NCBI GenBank assembly: GCA_038527215.1
Contig: JBCBGC010000042.1
Location: 1-55,775 of the forward strand
Direction: 5' to 3'
Origin: JAWPMV01 sp038527215
Lineage (GTDB): Bacteria; Bacteroidota; Bacteroidia; J057
Length of the DNA stretch: 55,775 nucleotides
Shown here: positions 34,824-43,475 of the stretch, one piece after another
Layout of the letters: each line of letters opens with the position of its first letter
How positions within the stretch are numbered: the first letter of the stretch is position 1
Notes under the pieces: generated by a model
What the model was told of the DNA's origin: nothing
What the model saw: only the letters and a program-made list of their open reading frames with translations
Database searches by the model: none
Made by a program: the position numbers and the translations under genes

Positions 34824-36587
34824 TTAGACGTATTTGACCATGAGATCCTGGTATTGCCATTCTTTGATGAGTTCACCCTGATCGAATTCCAGAATGCGGT
34901 CACAATATTTGAGGGTGGAAATACGGTGGGCTATCATGATCATGGTGATGTCATTTTCAGCCAGATTGCCGATAGAGTCGGTGATTTCCTGTTCGGTCTG
35001 TTGATCCAGGGCAGAAGTAGCCTCGTCGAACACCAATATCTGAGCGCCGGCATACAAAGCCCGGGCAATGCCTACTCGTTGACGCTGACCTCCAGAAACC
35101 TGAGACCCACGATCTCCTACCTGGGTATGGATGCCTTTAGGCAGGCTATCAACCAATTCTTTCAGACTGGCCATCTCAATCACTTCCATGAGGCGATCCA
35201 TGTCTATTTTTTCCTGCCCAAAGGCAATGTTATCCGCGAGGCTTCCATTGATGAGGTAGTTTTCCTGCTGCACATAGCCTACGATATGATGCCAGCCCGG
35301 CAGGTTGTCCGCTTCGATAGGGGTTCCATCCACTTCAATGCTACCCTGCGTGGGAGGCAGCAGCCCGAGGAGGATGTTGGCCAGGGTGGTTTTACCTGAG
35401 CCGGACTTGCCGATGATGCCGAATTTCTCTCCCCGTTTGATGGAAAAATTGACCGCGCTGAGGACCTGTTCGTCTCGTCCAGGGTATTGATAATGGACAT
35501 TGTTAACCTCAATGCTGTGCTCGAAAGGCAGGGGAGCCTGATCCTCATCCACCTCATAATGCAGATCCTTGAGGGGCTCAATGATTTTCAACGTAAACTC
35601 ATTGCCCTTTAGCTGAAGCAAGGCGGCCAGACTTCGATTAATCGAAGGTAGAATCCGGTAGGCAGCCATGCCAAATACCGCGATGATCATGGTCAGCTGC
35701 TTAGGATCTTTCAACACAAATACCCCATAAAACAGAATAGAAATAACGCCGGCCATCATGGTCATTTCGATGACCCTGGAAGGCGCATCCATGAACACAT
35801 TTAGCCAGGTTTGGGTGTGCGCCAATTTATCAGCGCTTTTATGATATTGACCGAACATCCATTTTCTGCGGTTGGTCAGAACCACGTCCACAAAGCCATA
35901 AATGGATTGGTACAGATTCTCTAATATGTCTCCTTTTATGCCATGGTTTACCTTGCTGAGGCTTTCCATCTTCCGCTTGGCCATGTTGTAGAAAATCAGG
36001 AAACCAGGCAGGAGGACCGCCGCCAGCAGTAAGACCATCACCGGGTCGTAAATGAGGATGGCGGTCAGAATGAGGAGCATCACGGCCCCTTCGTTTAGCA
36101 GCATTAGTAACTGCAAAATGTATAAAGAGGAAAACCGCAATGGCGCTTCCTGGATATCTCTGACCAGTTTATTGGGGTTGCCGGATTTGAGGGCCAGGTA
36201 GCCCTGGGCGTATAGGTGTCGTTGGGCCTGAGCGGAGAAATACTTATAAATCGAATAGGCATATTTGGCCCGGGCATATTTAATCAGCAGGTAGAGGACA
36301 TTTTTGACCAGAATAATCACAAAAATGGCTACCCCCATGAAAATGATAAAGTCACGGGTAGAAGTAAACCCCAGATAATCATAGACTGCTGAGAGGTATT
36401 TGCTCTTGGAGATTTGCTCTTCATCCAGGATGACAGCAAAAAGTGGAATCAGACTGGCCAGGCTGAAAATTTCCAGGACAGAGCTGACCATCAGCTGAAG
36501 GTAGATCCACAGGCCCTGCCGGCGGTACTTCTTAGGAAGTAAAGCCTGCAGCTGAAAAATGGCGTTTATGATGGGATGTTTTCGCAA
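34824..36587 (-). CDS. ABC exporter, fused permease and ATPase (MsbA/PglK-like)
   Basis: 587 residues. Residues 1-330 form the transmembrane half with about six helices; the rest is the nucleotide-binding domain with Walker A GKSGSGKT (393-400), signature VSGGQ (497-501), Walker B ILVFDE (517-522) and the His switch in MIMIAHRIST. Homodimeric exporters of this kind flip lipid-linked oligosaccharides (PglK) or lipid A (MsbA). Since no Wzx is found in the locus, it is the best candidate for the glycan flippase (inference). It follows the T9SS protein by 21 bases. Confidence 0.93.
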   Translation of the reverse strand: MRKHPIINAIFQLQALLPKKYRRQGLWIYLQLMVSSVLEIFSLASLIPLFAVILDEEQISKSKYLSAVYDYLGFTSTRDFIIFMGVAIFVIILVKNVLYLLIKYARAKYAYSIYKYFSAQAQRHLYAQGYLALKSGNPNKLVRDIQEAPLRFSSLYILQLLMLLNEGAVMLLILTAILIYDPVMVLLLAAVLLPGFLIFYNMAKRKMESLSKVNHGIKGDILENLYQSIYGFVDVVLTNRRKWMFGQYHKSADKLAHTQTWLNVFMDAPSRVIEMTMMAGVISILFYGVFVLKDPKQLTMIIAVFGMAAYRILPSINRSLAALLQLKGNEFTLKIIEPLKDLHYEVDEDQAPLPFEHSIEVNNVHYQYPGRDEQVLSAVNFSIKRGEKFGIIGKSGSGKTTLANILLGLLPPTQGSIEVDGTPIEADNLPGWHHIVGYVQQENYLINGSLADNIAFGQEKIDMDRLMEVIEMASLKELVDSLPKGIHTQVGDRGSQVSGGQRQRVGIARALYAGAQILVFDEATSALDQQTEQEITDSIGNLAENDITMIMIAHRISTLKYCDRILEFDQGELIKEWQYQDLMVKYV

Positions 36588-36608
36588 GAAGTCGAAGGAT
36601 TGAAGCGT

Positions 36609-39572
36609 TTATTGGAGGTGAATGAGACGACTCAGGGATCGCTCTCCCATACGAGCCCTGAGAATAAGCAGCCCTGCTGGATATTGACTTAAGTCCCAAC
36701 TTTCTTTGAGGCTTCCCCCGCGCAGGTAGCTCGATTCCCGTACGATTTGTCCCGATAAGTTGAACAAGCTAAGCTGAAGGGCTTCGGGCCGGTCGGTTAG
36801 TTCCAGATGTAGGGTGCCACGGGTGGGGTTGGGATAAATCTTAAGATTTGCGGCGAGCCAAGGGTCCTCGACTGAGGTGGGATAGCGTTGGAGGAAGAAA
36901 CACTTTTCCGTGGTATCCATCCCGCAGCCGTTTAGGTCTGTGACCACCAGTTGTACACAATAAGTCCCGGTGTCGCCGTAGACATGGGTGGGACTGATGG
37001 AAGAACTGAACTGCCCGTCTCCCAGCGCCCAACTGTAATTACCAAAGGAGGAAAGGTTCGAGAAGTTCACAGCCAGGTTGGGACTGATCACCGTATCCGG
37101 GACAAAGAAGTCAGCCATAGGACTCATGTTGACCAGCACGCCTATAGAATCCACCGTCGTGCAATTATTGGCATTGGAAACGGATACGCGATAAATACCG
37201 CTGGATTTGACCTGGATAGCCTGCGTAGTCGCGCCGGTATTCCAGATGAAGTTCAAGCCTGGATTTCCTGCGTCTAACACTATACTATCACAGATCGAGA
37301 TATCTGGCCCTAATTCTACCTCCGGGAAGCTGTCAATCCCGGTTACCATGATGGTGTCATATAGCATACATCCTTGTGGTTCACTGACCACCACCGAATA
37401 AGTCCCCGGATTGTTGATGGTCAAGGTGGGATCGGTAGAATTATCGCTCCAAAGAAAGGTGGATTCTGAACCGTAATTGGTGAAGAGGATGCGCCCACAA
37501 AGCACCCCATCTGGGGCCAGGCCCGCATCCTGGGGAATTTCCACGAAAGTTGTATCGGTAACCACGCATCCGAGGCCATCTGAAATGGTAACCGAAATGG
37601 TATCGGTTTCACTGACCAGAAGAGTAGGATTGGTCGATCCATCTGACCATAGGTAAGTAGCCGTAGGTACGCTACCCGGAATCACCGTATCGGTACAAGA
37701 GTAAATGTCCGCAGGGAGGTCGTAAGGTAGGGTGATGTTGACCTGAAAGCTATCCACTGGGGCCAGGCATTTGTAAAAATCTACGTTCCAGTTATAGAAA
37801 AAGGGATAACTGGTTTTCTGGTCTGAATCTACATCAGATTCGCCGGTCATGGTAAAGAGGCCATCATAAGTAACCGGGAAGGTGAAGGGCTTGATGCGCA
37901 GCAACAGGCCAAAAAAGCCTCCGACATTGCCCATTCTAATCCAGTAATTATTCCCCGGATAAAAGATATGATCAATGTCAATGGTGTTCAGGCCAGCCTG
38001 CGGCACGTCTTTGATTTCGTCATATTCCAGCACCCCTTGCGGGTCGTAAATCCGAACCCGGATTTTCATGGTTTGGTTGGCATACACCTCAAAGGAATTC
38101 AAACGGAAGGTTTCCTGAACATCCATGAATACTCCTTTTTGTCCCAAATCAGAAAAGATATACGGCAAGTCCGAGGTATCCTTCAGCGCAGTCTCCAGCC
38201 CATTAAAAGCATTACCAGCCTGATAATAGAAAACGGTCGTATCTCCTACATAAATATCCTCTCGGGAGTTCCCCACAAAAGAGGGTCTGCTCGCCTGGGG
38301 ATCATCATACCAAAAAATCGTTTGTGCGCCTCCGGGTGAAAAGAGGTCGATGCTTTGACTACCGCAAAGCGTAGTATCAGGAAAGCTGAGATCCGGGTCT
38401 GGTACCAGACCGACCAGGGTAGAATCCGTAATGGTACAGTTGCCCTGGGTTATGTCCACCGAAACCGTTTGGAAGGAGTCAATGGTAGCCGCGCCGGTAG
38501 TAGCCCCGGTACTCCAGAGATAACTGGCTCCGGGGAAAGTTACGTCCAGGATCAGGCTATCCCCGCAAGCTATAGAATCATCTGGCAGATCAGTAACCCC
38601 GCCCAGCAGTACATTTACCTGAAAGCTGTCCAGGTCTGCCTGACAATGGTAAGCATCTATGATCCAGTTATATAAAAAGGGATAGCTGCGAATCTGATCC
38701 GAATCCAAATCCGATTCATCGGTCATGGTGAAGATGCCGTAATTCTCGATAGGGAAGGGAAAGGGTTTTGCCCTGGCCAGCAACCCAAAGGAGCCCGGTG
38801 CATAGGCTGGCCGTACCCAATAGTTTTGCCCAGGATAAAAGATGTGATCTATACTCAGGGTGTTTTTGCCCGTATTCGGCGCGCTCTTTACCTGATCGTA
38901 TATGATGGCCCCGGATGGATCATAAATAAAGATGCGGATGTTGAGAGGCTGATCGGTGTAGACGTCCACGGTTTTCAGCAGAAAAGGCTCATGGACGTCG
39001 AGGAAAAATCCTTTCTGGCCAAAGGTGGACATGAGGATGGTTTGTCCAACGGTATCTTTCAAGCCTGCCTCCAGGTTCTCGGTAAGGTTGACCCCTCGGT
39101 AGTAAAAGGAGCTGGTATTACTCAGGCTTACATTGGTCTGATTTTTAGCTGCCAGATAAGGAAGCGTATCCGTAGGTTGGTTGTACCAAAACAAAATGTC
39201 CGCCCCGGAAGGGGCATTCAGGTCCACCGTTTGAGGACCACATAGCGTAGTATCAGGAAAAACAAAGCCACTAGGAACCGTATCCACAAAAACCTGGATA
39301 CTATCCCGGGTGGTACCAGTTCCATCCGTCACATCTACCCAATATAGGCCACTCGTACTTACGGTAATGGTTTGGGAGGTAGCGGCAGTGTTCCATGCAT
39401 AAGTAGCCCCGGCATTTTGAGCATCCAGAACCAAAGACCCACAGACCACGGTATCCCCGCCCAGGTTGACCACTGGTTGGGCCAGCCCCAATCCAGGTAG
39501 CAGACTTCCCCAGAGGAGAATCATGTACAATTTGAAGGATGGAGATTGGAAATGAGTTGATAACTTTTTCAT
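36609..39572 (-). CDS. large T9SS-secreted protein with duplicated module, Ig-like/PKD domains and sorting tail
   Basis: 987 residues, signal peptide ending LGLAQ. Layout: Ig-like domain 35-98; module A about 104-320; Ig-like about 325-395; module B about 397-612; three further Ig-like domains to about 815; PKD domain about 818-895 (SWALGDGQFSSS ... VYGDTGTY); type A sorting domain 905-987 (KIYPNPTRGTLHLEL ... SRLIHLQ). Modules A and B are clear duplicates, each with TLCG, FWYDDP/FWYNQP, IRIFIYDP/VRIYDP, IDHIFYPG and ESD-DSDQ. Exported by the type IX system and probably fixed on the surface. It lies between the regulator and the ABC exporter of the glycan locus, which is unusual for a cargo protein. 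Confidence 0.92.
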   Translation of the reverse strand: MKKLSTHFQSPSFKLYMILLWGSLLPGLGLAQPVVNLGGDTVVCGSLVLDAQNAGATYAWNTAATSQTITVSTSGLYWVDVTDGTGTTRDSIQVFVDTVPSGFVFPDTTLCGPQTVDLNAPSGADILFWYNQPTDTLPYLAAKNQTNVSLSNTSSFYYRGVNLTENLEAGLKDTVGQTILMSTFGQKGFFLDVHEPFLLKTVDVYTDQPLNIRIFIYDPSGAIIYDQVKSAPNTGKNTLSIDHIFYPGQNYWVRPAYAPGSFGLLARAKPFPFPIENYGIFTMTDESDLDSDQIRSYPFLYNWIIDAYHCQADLDSFQVNVLLGGVTDLPDDSIACGDSLILDVTFPGASYLWSTGATTGAATIDSFQTVSVDITQGNCTITDSTLVGLVPDPDLSFPDTTLCGSQSIDLFSPGGAQTIFWYDDPQASRPSFVGNSREDIYVGDTTVFYYQAGNAFNGLETALKDTSDLPYIFSDLGQKGVFMDVQETFRLNSFEVYANQTMKIRVRIYDPQGVLEYDEIKDVPQAGLNTIDIDHIFYPGNNYWIRMGNVGGFFGLLLRIKPFTFPVTYDGLFTMTGESDVDSDQKTSYPFFYNWNVDFYKCLAPVDSFQVNITLPYDLPADIYSCTDTVIPGSVPTATYLWSDGSTNPTLLVSETDTISVTISDGLGCVVTDTTFVEIPQDAGLAPDGVLCGRILFTNYGSESTFLWSDNSTDPTLTINNPGTYSVVVSEPQGCMLYDTIMVTGIDSFPEVELGPDISICDSIVLDAGNPGLNFIWNTGATTQAIQVKSSGIYRVSVSNANNCTTVDSIGVLVNMSPMADFFVPDTVISPNLAVNFSNLSSFGNYSWALGDGQFSSSISPTHVYGDTGTYCVQLVVTDLNGCGMDTTEKCFFLQRYPTSVEDPWLAANLKIYPNPTRGTLHLELTDRPEALQLSLFNLSGQIVRESSYLRGGSLKESWDLSQYPAGLLILRARMGERSLSRLIHLQ

Positions 39573-39602
39573 GCGATAGCGAAAATAACCTAAGCAGGTG
39601 CT

Positions 39603-40133
39603 TTAGGGACTCCACAACAATAAAGGTTTGGGGGCAGGCATTTCTTCCCAGACTTGGTCGAATTCCTGTGCATCATAAATGAGATATCTGATTTTCCGAT
39701 TGATCAAAGGCTCCGCCTTGGCGATCAATTCTACCAGGTATTTCACATCTATATTTCCAATAAAGATCAAATCCACCACTTTGCTATCCAGGCCCTTGGC
39801 AAAATCTCCAGCCAGATAGACCTTTTCTACTTTCCCTAGTCTTTTGATGACAAAATCCACGATTTTGTCCAGGCCTACATACTTCATCACGATGCTATGC
39901 ACTTCCTTGAATAAAGGATGTTGCACATTGGCCTGAAACACCTTTTTGTTGCCCTCCATATTGGAAGTCAGCATGCCGGCATCTTCGAAGCGGTTGAGTT
40001 CTACCCGTATAGCATTGGTGGATTCTCCAAACTCGCCTTCCAGGTTGCGCAAATAGGAAGTGGTGTTACTGTTCAGGAAAAACTTGAGCAACAGCTTAAT
40101 TCGAGTCTTGGATGAGATGAGCGTTTCTATCAT
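39603..40133 (-). CDS. winged-helix regulator with nucleotidyltransferase-like C-terminus, likely controls the glycan locus
   Basis: 176 residues. Residues about 5-75 form a winged helix-turn-helix (SKTRIKLLLKFFLN, YLRNLEGEFGESTNAIRVELN, AGMLTSNMEGNKK). Residues about 90-165 (VEKVYLAGDFAKGLDSKVVDLIFIG) resemble a minimal nucleotidyltransferase fold: a G-D-F-A-x-G start followed by V-D-L-I-F-I, with the catalytic Asp pair reduced to one Asp, so it may be a sensor rather than an enzyme. Proteins of this architecture often precede surface-polysaccharide genes in Bacteroidota. A palindrome overlaps its own predicted promoter (40143-40163), suggesting autoregulation. It is the first gene of the 19-gene minus-strand series. 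Confidence 0.8.
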   Translation of the reverse strand: MIETLISSKTRIKLLLKFFLNSNTTSYLRNLEGEFGESTNAIRVELNRFEDAGMLTSNMEGNKKVFQANVQHPLFKEVHSIVMKYVGLDKIVDFVIKRLGKVEKVYLAGDFAKGLDSKVVDLIFIGNIDVKYLVELIAKAEPLINRKIRYLIYDAQEFDQVWEEMPAPKPLLLWSP

Positions 40134-40142
40134 GAAACATTA

Positions 40143-40163
40143 TTGAGTAACAAAATTACTCAA
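40143..40163. promoter_or_regulatory. operator-like palindrome upstream of the winged-helix regulator
   Basis: TTGAGTAA (40143-40150) and TTACTCAA (40156-40163) are a perfect 8-bp inverted repeat with a 5-base centre, starting 10 bases before the regulator's ATG. The centre and right arm coincide with the -7 box, so binding there would block transcription. Confidence 0.6.
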
Positions 40164-40181
40164 AATTGTTTCAAGGGCAAG
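40151..40181 (-). promoter_or_regulatory. candidate promoter of the regulator and glycan locus
   Basis: Read on the minus strand: CTTG (40181-40178), 19 bases, then TAATTTTG (40158-40151), a full match to the TAnnTTTG -7 consensus with a TTG-containing -33 element. The ATG is 18 bases downstream of the box. Confidence 0.6.
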
Positions 40182-40194
40182 ACCCTGCCTGAGA

Positions 40195-41682
40195 CTATGT
40201 AAGTTTTTGGGGAAGATTGCTCTGCTTTGCGCTGGCTGTCTGGCCGGTAAAGGCTCGAATCAGTTCCACTAAATGGGACACATGCTCGAAATGAGACCTG
40301 AAATGGAGGACCGCCAGTCTTAGGTAAAAACCTCCATCGAGCAGAGTAGAAGAAATCCAGACCCTGCCGTCAGCTTGAATAAACTTCAATAAAGCCTCAT
40401 TTGCCGGATTGGCCTCGGTATCTCTGGGTTTGAGGCGAAAAAGCACCACGCTCAAATCCGGGAAGGGACCGACCTCAATATCGGGAATGATATTGATTTC
40501 TTCATAGAACCAGCGCGCCAGGAATAATTTCTCCTGTAAGGCCTGTCGAAAGGCTTGTTCTCCAAAGAGCTGTAAGGGGAGCCACATGCGGAGTCCTCTG
40601 AAATGCTTGCTCAGTTCCGGGGAAAGATCGGCTGGGGAGAGTTCGTCCTCTGGCGAAATGACATCCTGCAGGTAATTGGCCGTGGAGGTATGGGCCTGCA
40701 GAAGCCATTCTTTTTTCCGTACCAGGACCATGCCTGTCCCCAAAGCGATGAACATGCCTTTATGAGGATCAATGATCAGGGAATCTGCTTTCTCAATACC
40801 CTTGAAAAGGGGTTTTATTTCCGCTAACAGCCCAAAAAAGCCGCCATAAGCTGCGTCTACGTGCATCCATAGCCCATATTCCTCTTTGATTTGGGCAATG
40901 TCGGCCAGAGGATCAACCGCTCCAACGTCCGTACTCCCTGCGGAACAAAGGATCAAAAAGGGCCGGAGACCTGCCTGCTGATCCGCCTCAATCTGCTGGC
41001 GGAGGGCAGGTGCGGAAAGCCGGTAAGCGGCATCCACCGGAATTTTTCTAAACACACAATTGGACAGGCCGACCACCCGAAGGGATTTCAGGGCCGTGTG
41101 GTGAATCTGACTGCTGTGATAGACCACCGCCAGATGCTGATCTTTTGGCTGAAGGTCCATGGCTTCCCGGGCGGTGTGCATCGCGATCAGACTAGCGTAA
41201 GAACCCCCGGAAGTAAGGTTACCAGCTACGGCCTCGCCATCAAAGCCCAGGAATTCAGCTACCCATTTAATCAGCAGGTTTTCCATGCGGACGGCGGCTG
41301 GCGAGCCATAGAAAAATCCTGCATAGTGATTCCCAACTGCGGCTAATAAATCCCCCAGGGCGGAGGGAAATACGCCCCCTCCTGGAATGTAGGCCAGATA
41401 GCCTCCTGAGGAGGGCTTAAGCCCTTGTCTCTCAAGGGTTCTATGCAGGAGTGCCAGGATGTCTGTCAACTCCTGCCCTTGGGTGGCAATGCCCCAGCTT
41501 TTAATCTCTGCTGCGGCTTCCGCTTGATCTTCCCGTACGGGCCAATGAGGCAGCCCCTCCAGGTATGCTTCTATATGTTGCTGGATCTGTTGAAACCAGG
41601 TCGCTCTGGTTTCTGGGGTGGTCTCCAGAGACCGGGCCTGTTTTTCCAATTTTTCCAATTGGGACCGCCATGGATTATGCAT
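40195..41682 (-). CDS. PLP-dependent group II decarboxylase (aromatic-L-amino-acid decarboxylase type)
   Basis: About 495 residues from the preferred ATG at 41682 (MHNPWRSQLEKL). An upstream ATG at 41751 would add 23 residues that overlap the divergent transporter gene and its own promoter box, so I reject it. Motifs: SGGYLAYIPGGGVFPSALGD, NLTSGGSYASL, HVDAAYGGFFGLL with the PLP Asp, and the Schiff-base Lys in DPHKGMF. Cytoplasmic; releases CO2 from an amino acid (Trp, Tyr, Dopa or Glu relatives) to give an amine. The substrate cannot be told. It stands upstream of the glycan regulator with 61 bases between, without an obvious terminator. Confidence 0.9.
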   Translation of the reverse strand: MHNPWRSQLEKLEKQARSLETTPETRATWFQQIQQHIEAYLEGLPHWPVREDQAEAAAEIKSWGIATQGQELTDILALLHRTLERQGLKPSSGGYLAYIPGGGVFPSALGDLLAAVGNHYAGFFYGSPAAVRMENLLIKWVAEFLGFDGEAVAGNLTSGGSYASLIAMHTAREAMDLQPKDQHLAVVYHSSQIHHTALKSLRVVGLSNCVFRKIPVDAAYRLSAPALRQQIEADQQAGLRPFLILCSAGSTDVGAVDPLADIAQIKEEYGLWMHVDAAYGGFFGLLAEIKPLFKGIEKADSLIIDPHKGMFIALGTGMVLVRKKEWLLQAHTSTANYLQDVISPEDELSPADLSPELSKHFRGLRMWLPLQLFGEQAFRQALQEKLFLARWFYEEINIIPDIEVGPFPDLSVVLFRLKPRDTEANPANEALLKFIQADGRVWISSTLLDGGFYLRLAVLHFRSHFEHVSHLVELIRAFTGQTASAKQSNLPQKLT

Positions 41683-41701
41683 GGGATTATGTAATTTGAG
41701 G

Positions 41702-41709
41702 CAAATATA
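41702..41709 (-). promoter_or_regulatory. candidate -7 box of the decarboxylase gene
   Basis: TATATTTG on the minus strand, a full match to TAnnTTTG, 19 bases before the ATG at 41682. The -33 element is not clear. The spacing to the start codon is almost the same as for the regulator promoter at 40151. Confidence 0.45.
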
Positions 41710-41715
41710 AAATTC

Positions 41716-42627
41716 TTGGAACAAGCACTGCGCCGAATCTTTCCGCCTCATATATACCCATGGTTCCTGATCATTGTTTTAACGCTTACCTGGGGAAGTT
41801 CATTTATCATGCTCAAAAAGGCCTTACAGGTCTATTCTCCTGAACAAGCCGTAGCAGGGAGGATGATTGTAGCCGGTCTGGCATTTTTGCCTTACGCCCT
41901 GAGACGGGTCAGGCAGTTCCCCCGAAAATTTTGGCTGCGGGTTACCGCTTTTGCCCTGCTCGCCAATGTCCTGACTTCCTTCTTATATGCCACGGCCCAA
42001 ACCTCTATTGACAGTGGATTAAATGGCATCATCAATACGCTGACCCCTTTGATGACCTTATTGGTGGGGATCTTGTTTTATCGGGAAAAAGGACGGCTGT
42101 TTCAGTGGCTGGGTCTGGGGCTCGGGTTTATGGGAACCATCGCCTTATTATATGCCAGTGGACAGGCCACGGTAAATTCTGTGAATCTTTTTGCCCTGGT
42201 GGCCATTATGGCTACAGTGTGTAACGGATTTACTGCGAATATGCTTAAATTTAATCTTAAAGGTCTTTCTGCGTTGGACATCTCGGGGATGGCATTCCTG
42301 GTCACCTTTCCCCTGGCCATAGGCTTCTTTTCCTTTACCGGCGGGTTCAGCCTGGCTTTTAGCGGGGCAGAGACTTTTCAAGCCACGGCATACCTGATTT
42401 TGCTGGGACTCCTGGCCAACGCCCTGGCCCTGATCTTGATCACACGACTGATCCAATTGACCAGTCCGGTTTTTGCTACCCTGACGACCTATCTTATTCC
42501 CCTGGTTGCGGTAAGTTGGGGCTTCCTGGACGGCGAAAAAATTGGTGCTGGTCAACTGGCTGCCATGGGCGTGATCCTGGTGAGTGTATATTTGATCAAT
42601 CGAACGGTAAAGCCCCAAAAAGCCTGA
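41716..42627 (+). CDS. EamA/DMT-family transporter
   Basis: 303 residues with ten hydrophobic helices in two EamA repeats (TLTWGSSFIMLKKAL ... and NALALILITRLIQLTSPVFATL ... LDGEKIGAGQLAAMGVILVSVYLI). These inner-membrane carriers export metabolites such as amino acids or amines. The start appears to be TTG at 41716; an in-frame stop at 41692-41694 leaves no ATG or GTG upstream and the first ATG lies inside the first helix. It is divergent from the amino-acid decarboxylase (33 bases apart), so export of the decarboxylase product is conceivable. One base separates it from the J-domain gene. Confidence 0.88.
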   Translation: MEQALRRIFPPHIYPWFLIIVLTLTWGSSFIMLKKALQVYSPEQAVAGRMIVAGLAFLPYALRRVRQFPRKFWLRVTAFALLANVLTSFLYATAQTSIDSGLNGIINTLTPLMTLLVGILFYREKGRLFQWLGLGLGFMGTIALLYASGQATVNSVNLFALVAIMATVCNGFTANMLKFNLKGLSALDISGMAFLVTFPLAIGFFSFTGGFSLAFSGAETFQATAYLILLGLLANALALILITRLIQLTSPVFATLTTYLIPLVAVSWGFLDGEKIGAGQLAAMGVILVSVYLINRTVKPQKA

Positions 42628-42628
42628 T

Positions 42629-43426
42629 ATGCAACCAGATTTATATGCCATATTGGGTCTAACCAAGGAAGCCAGCTCCGCTGAAATCAGAGCTGCCTAT
42701 CGGAAACTTGCCATGCAATATCATCCCGATAGCAATCCTGATCCGGCTGCCCACGAAAAATTTGTGGCGATCAATAAGGCCCACAGCATTTTATCCGATC
42801 CGGTCCGAAAAAGTTTTTATGACCTAAGCCGCTCCACGCGCTATCAGGTCCAGCGTTTCCGGGAACAGGTTAGCCGCAAGCCTCCTGGTTCGGATTTTTG
42901 GGAAACCCCAGCGGGGAGAAAGCGACGGGAGGAACTGATTCAGGAACGCAAAACCCTGGATAAGCTGGTCACTTTTTTCAAACGGCTGGCTTTCTTCTGG
43001 TGGGCCATCTGTATCGCCTTTTCCGTAGACCATTTTTTCCCTGCCTCAGATGGCATGCATGTCCTGCAAGAGGGATGGGAAGGGGGAAGAACCCCTATGA
43101 AAACAGACCGTACCGAATTTATGCTAGACCTTTATTACTTCTCCTGTGTCGTGCCTGGACAGCCGGTAGAACTATACAAGGGAAGGGTATTTCCTGTCAT
43201 TCAGCGTATCCGCTTTACGAGCCCCTGCCACCAGGAATCCGGAACCCGGTTTGATGTGCAACGAAGTGTCTTCGGCGGTGGCTATATCCTGGTGTTATTT
43301 GTGGGCCTGCTGAGTACGTTGCCCTGGTTCGTGAAGAAAAAAGAGTACGCCGTTTTTGCCGGTATTTTTGGCAGTGTTTTCGGCCTCAGCCTGCTTTTTA
43401 GTCTCCTGATGTACATTCCTTTTTGA
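42629..43426 (+). CDS. membrane J-domain (DnaJ-like) protein
   Basis: 265 residues. The N-terminal J domain (1-68) has DLYAILGLTKEASSAEIRAAYRKLA and the HPD motif at 32-34, so it should stimulate a DnaK ATPase. No Gly/Phe or zinc-finger region follows. Instead there is a helix near 118-135 (LAFFWWAICIAFSVDHFF), a loop of about 70 residues with two Cys, and two C-terminal helices (ILVLFVGLLSTLPWFV and VFAGIFGSVFGLSLLFSLLMYIPF). The J domain is thus on the cytoplasmic face. It is probably translated together with the transporter one base upstream. Function specific to this protein is unknown. Confidence 0.85.
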   Translation: MQPDLYAILGLTKEASSAEIRAAYRKLAMQYHPDSNPDPAAHEKFVAINKAHSILSDPVRKSFYDLSRSTRYQVQRFREQVSRKPPGSDFWETPAGRKRREELIQERKTLDKLVTFFKRLAFFWWAICIAFSVDHFFPASDGMHVLQEGWEGGRTPMKTDRTEFMLDLYYFSCVVPGQPVELYKGRVFPVIQRIRFTSPCHQESGTRFDVQRSVFGGGYILVLFVGLLSTLPWFVKKKEYAVFAGIFGSVFGLSLLFSLLMYIPF

Positions 43427-43435
43427 TTTCCTCCT

Positions 43436-43443
43436 TATATTTG
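43436..43443 (+). promoter_or_regulatory. candidate -7 box of the GNAT acetyltransferase gene
   Basis: TATATTTG matches TAnnTTTG exactly, 32 bases before the ATG at 43476. No -33 TTTG at proper distance is seen. Confidence 0.4.
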
Positions 43444-43475
43444 CCGAATTATCTAGGGAACACCAGGGAAATCCT

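Noticed and set aside
34824..36587. ABC exporter as lipid A flippase MsbA
   Set aside because: The fold fits, but its place in the neu/glycan series and the absence of Wzx make a glycan-linked role more likely; no gene name assigned.
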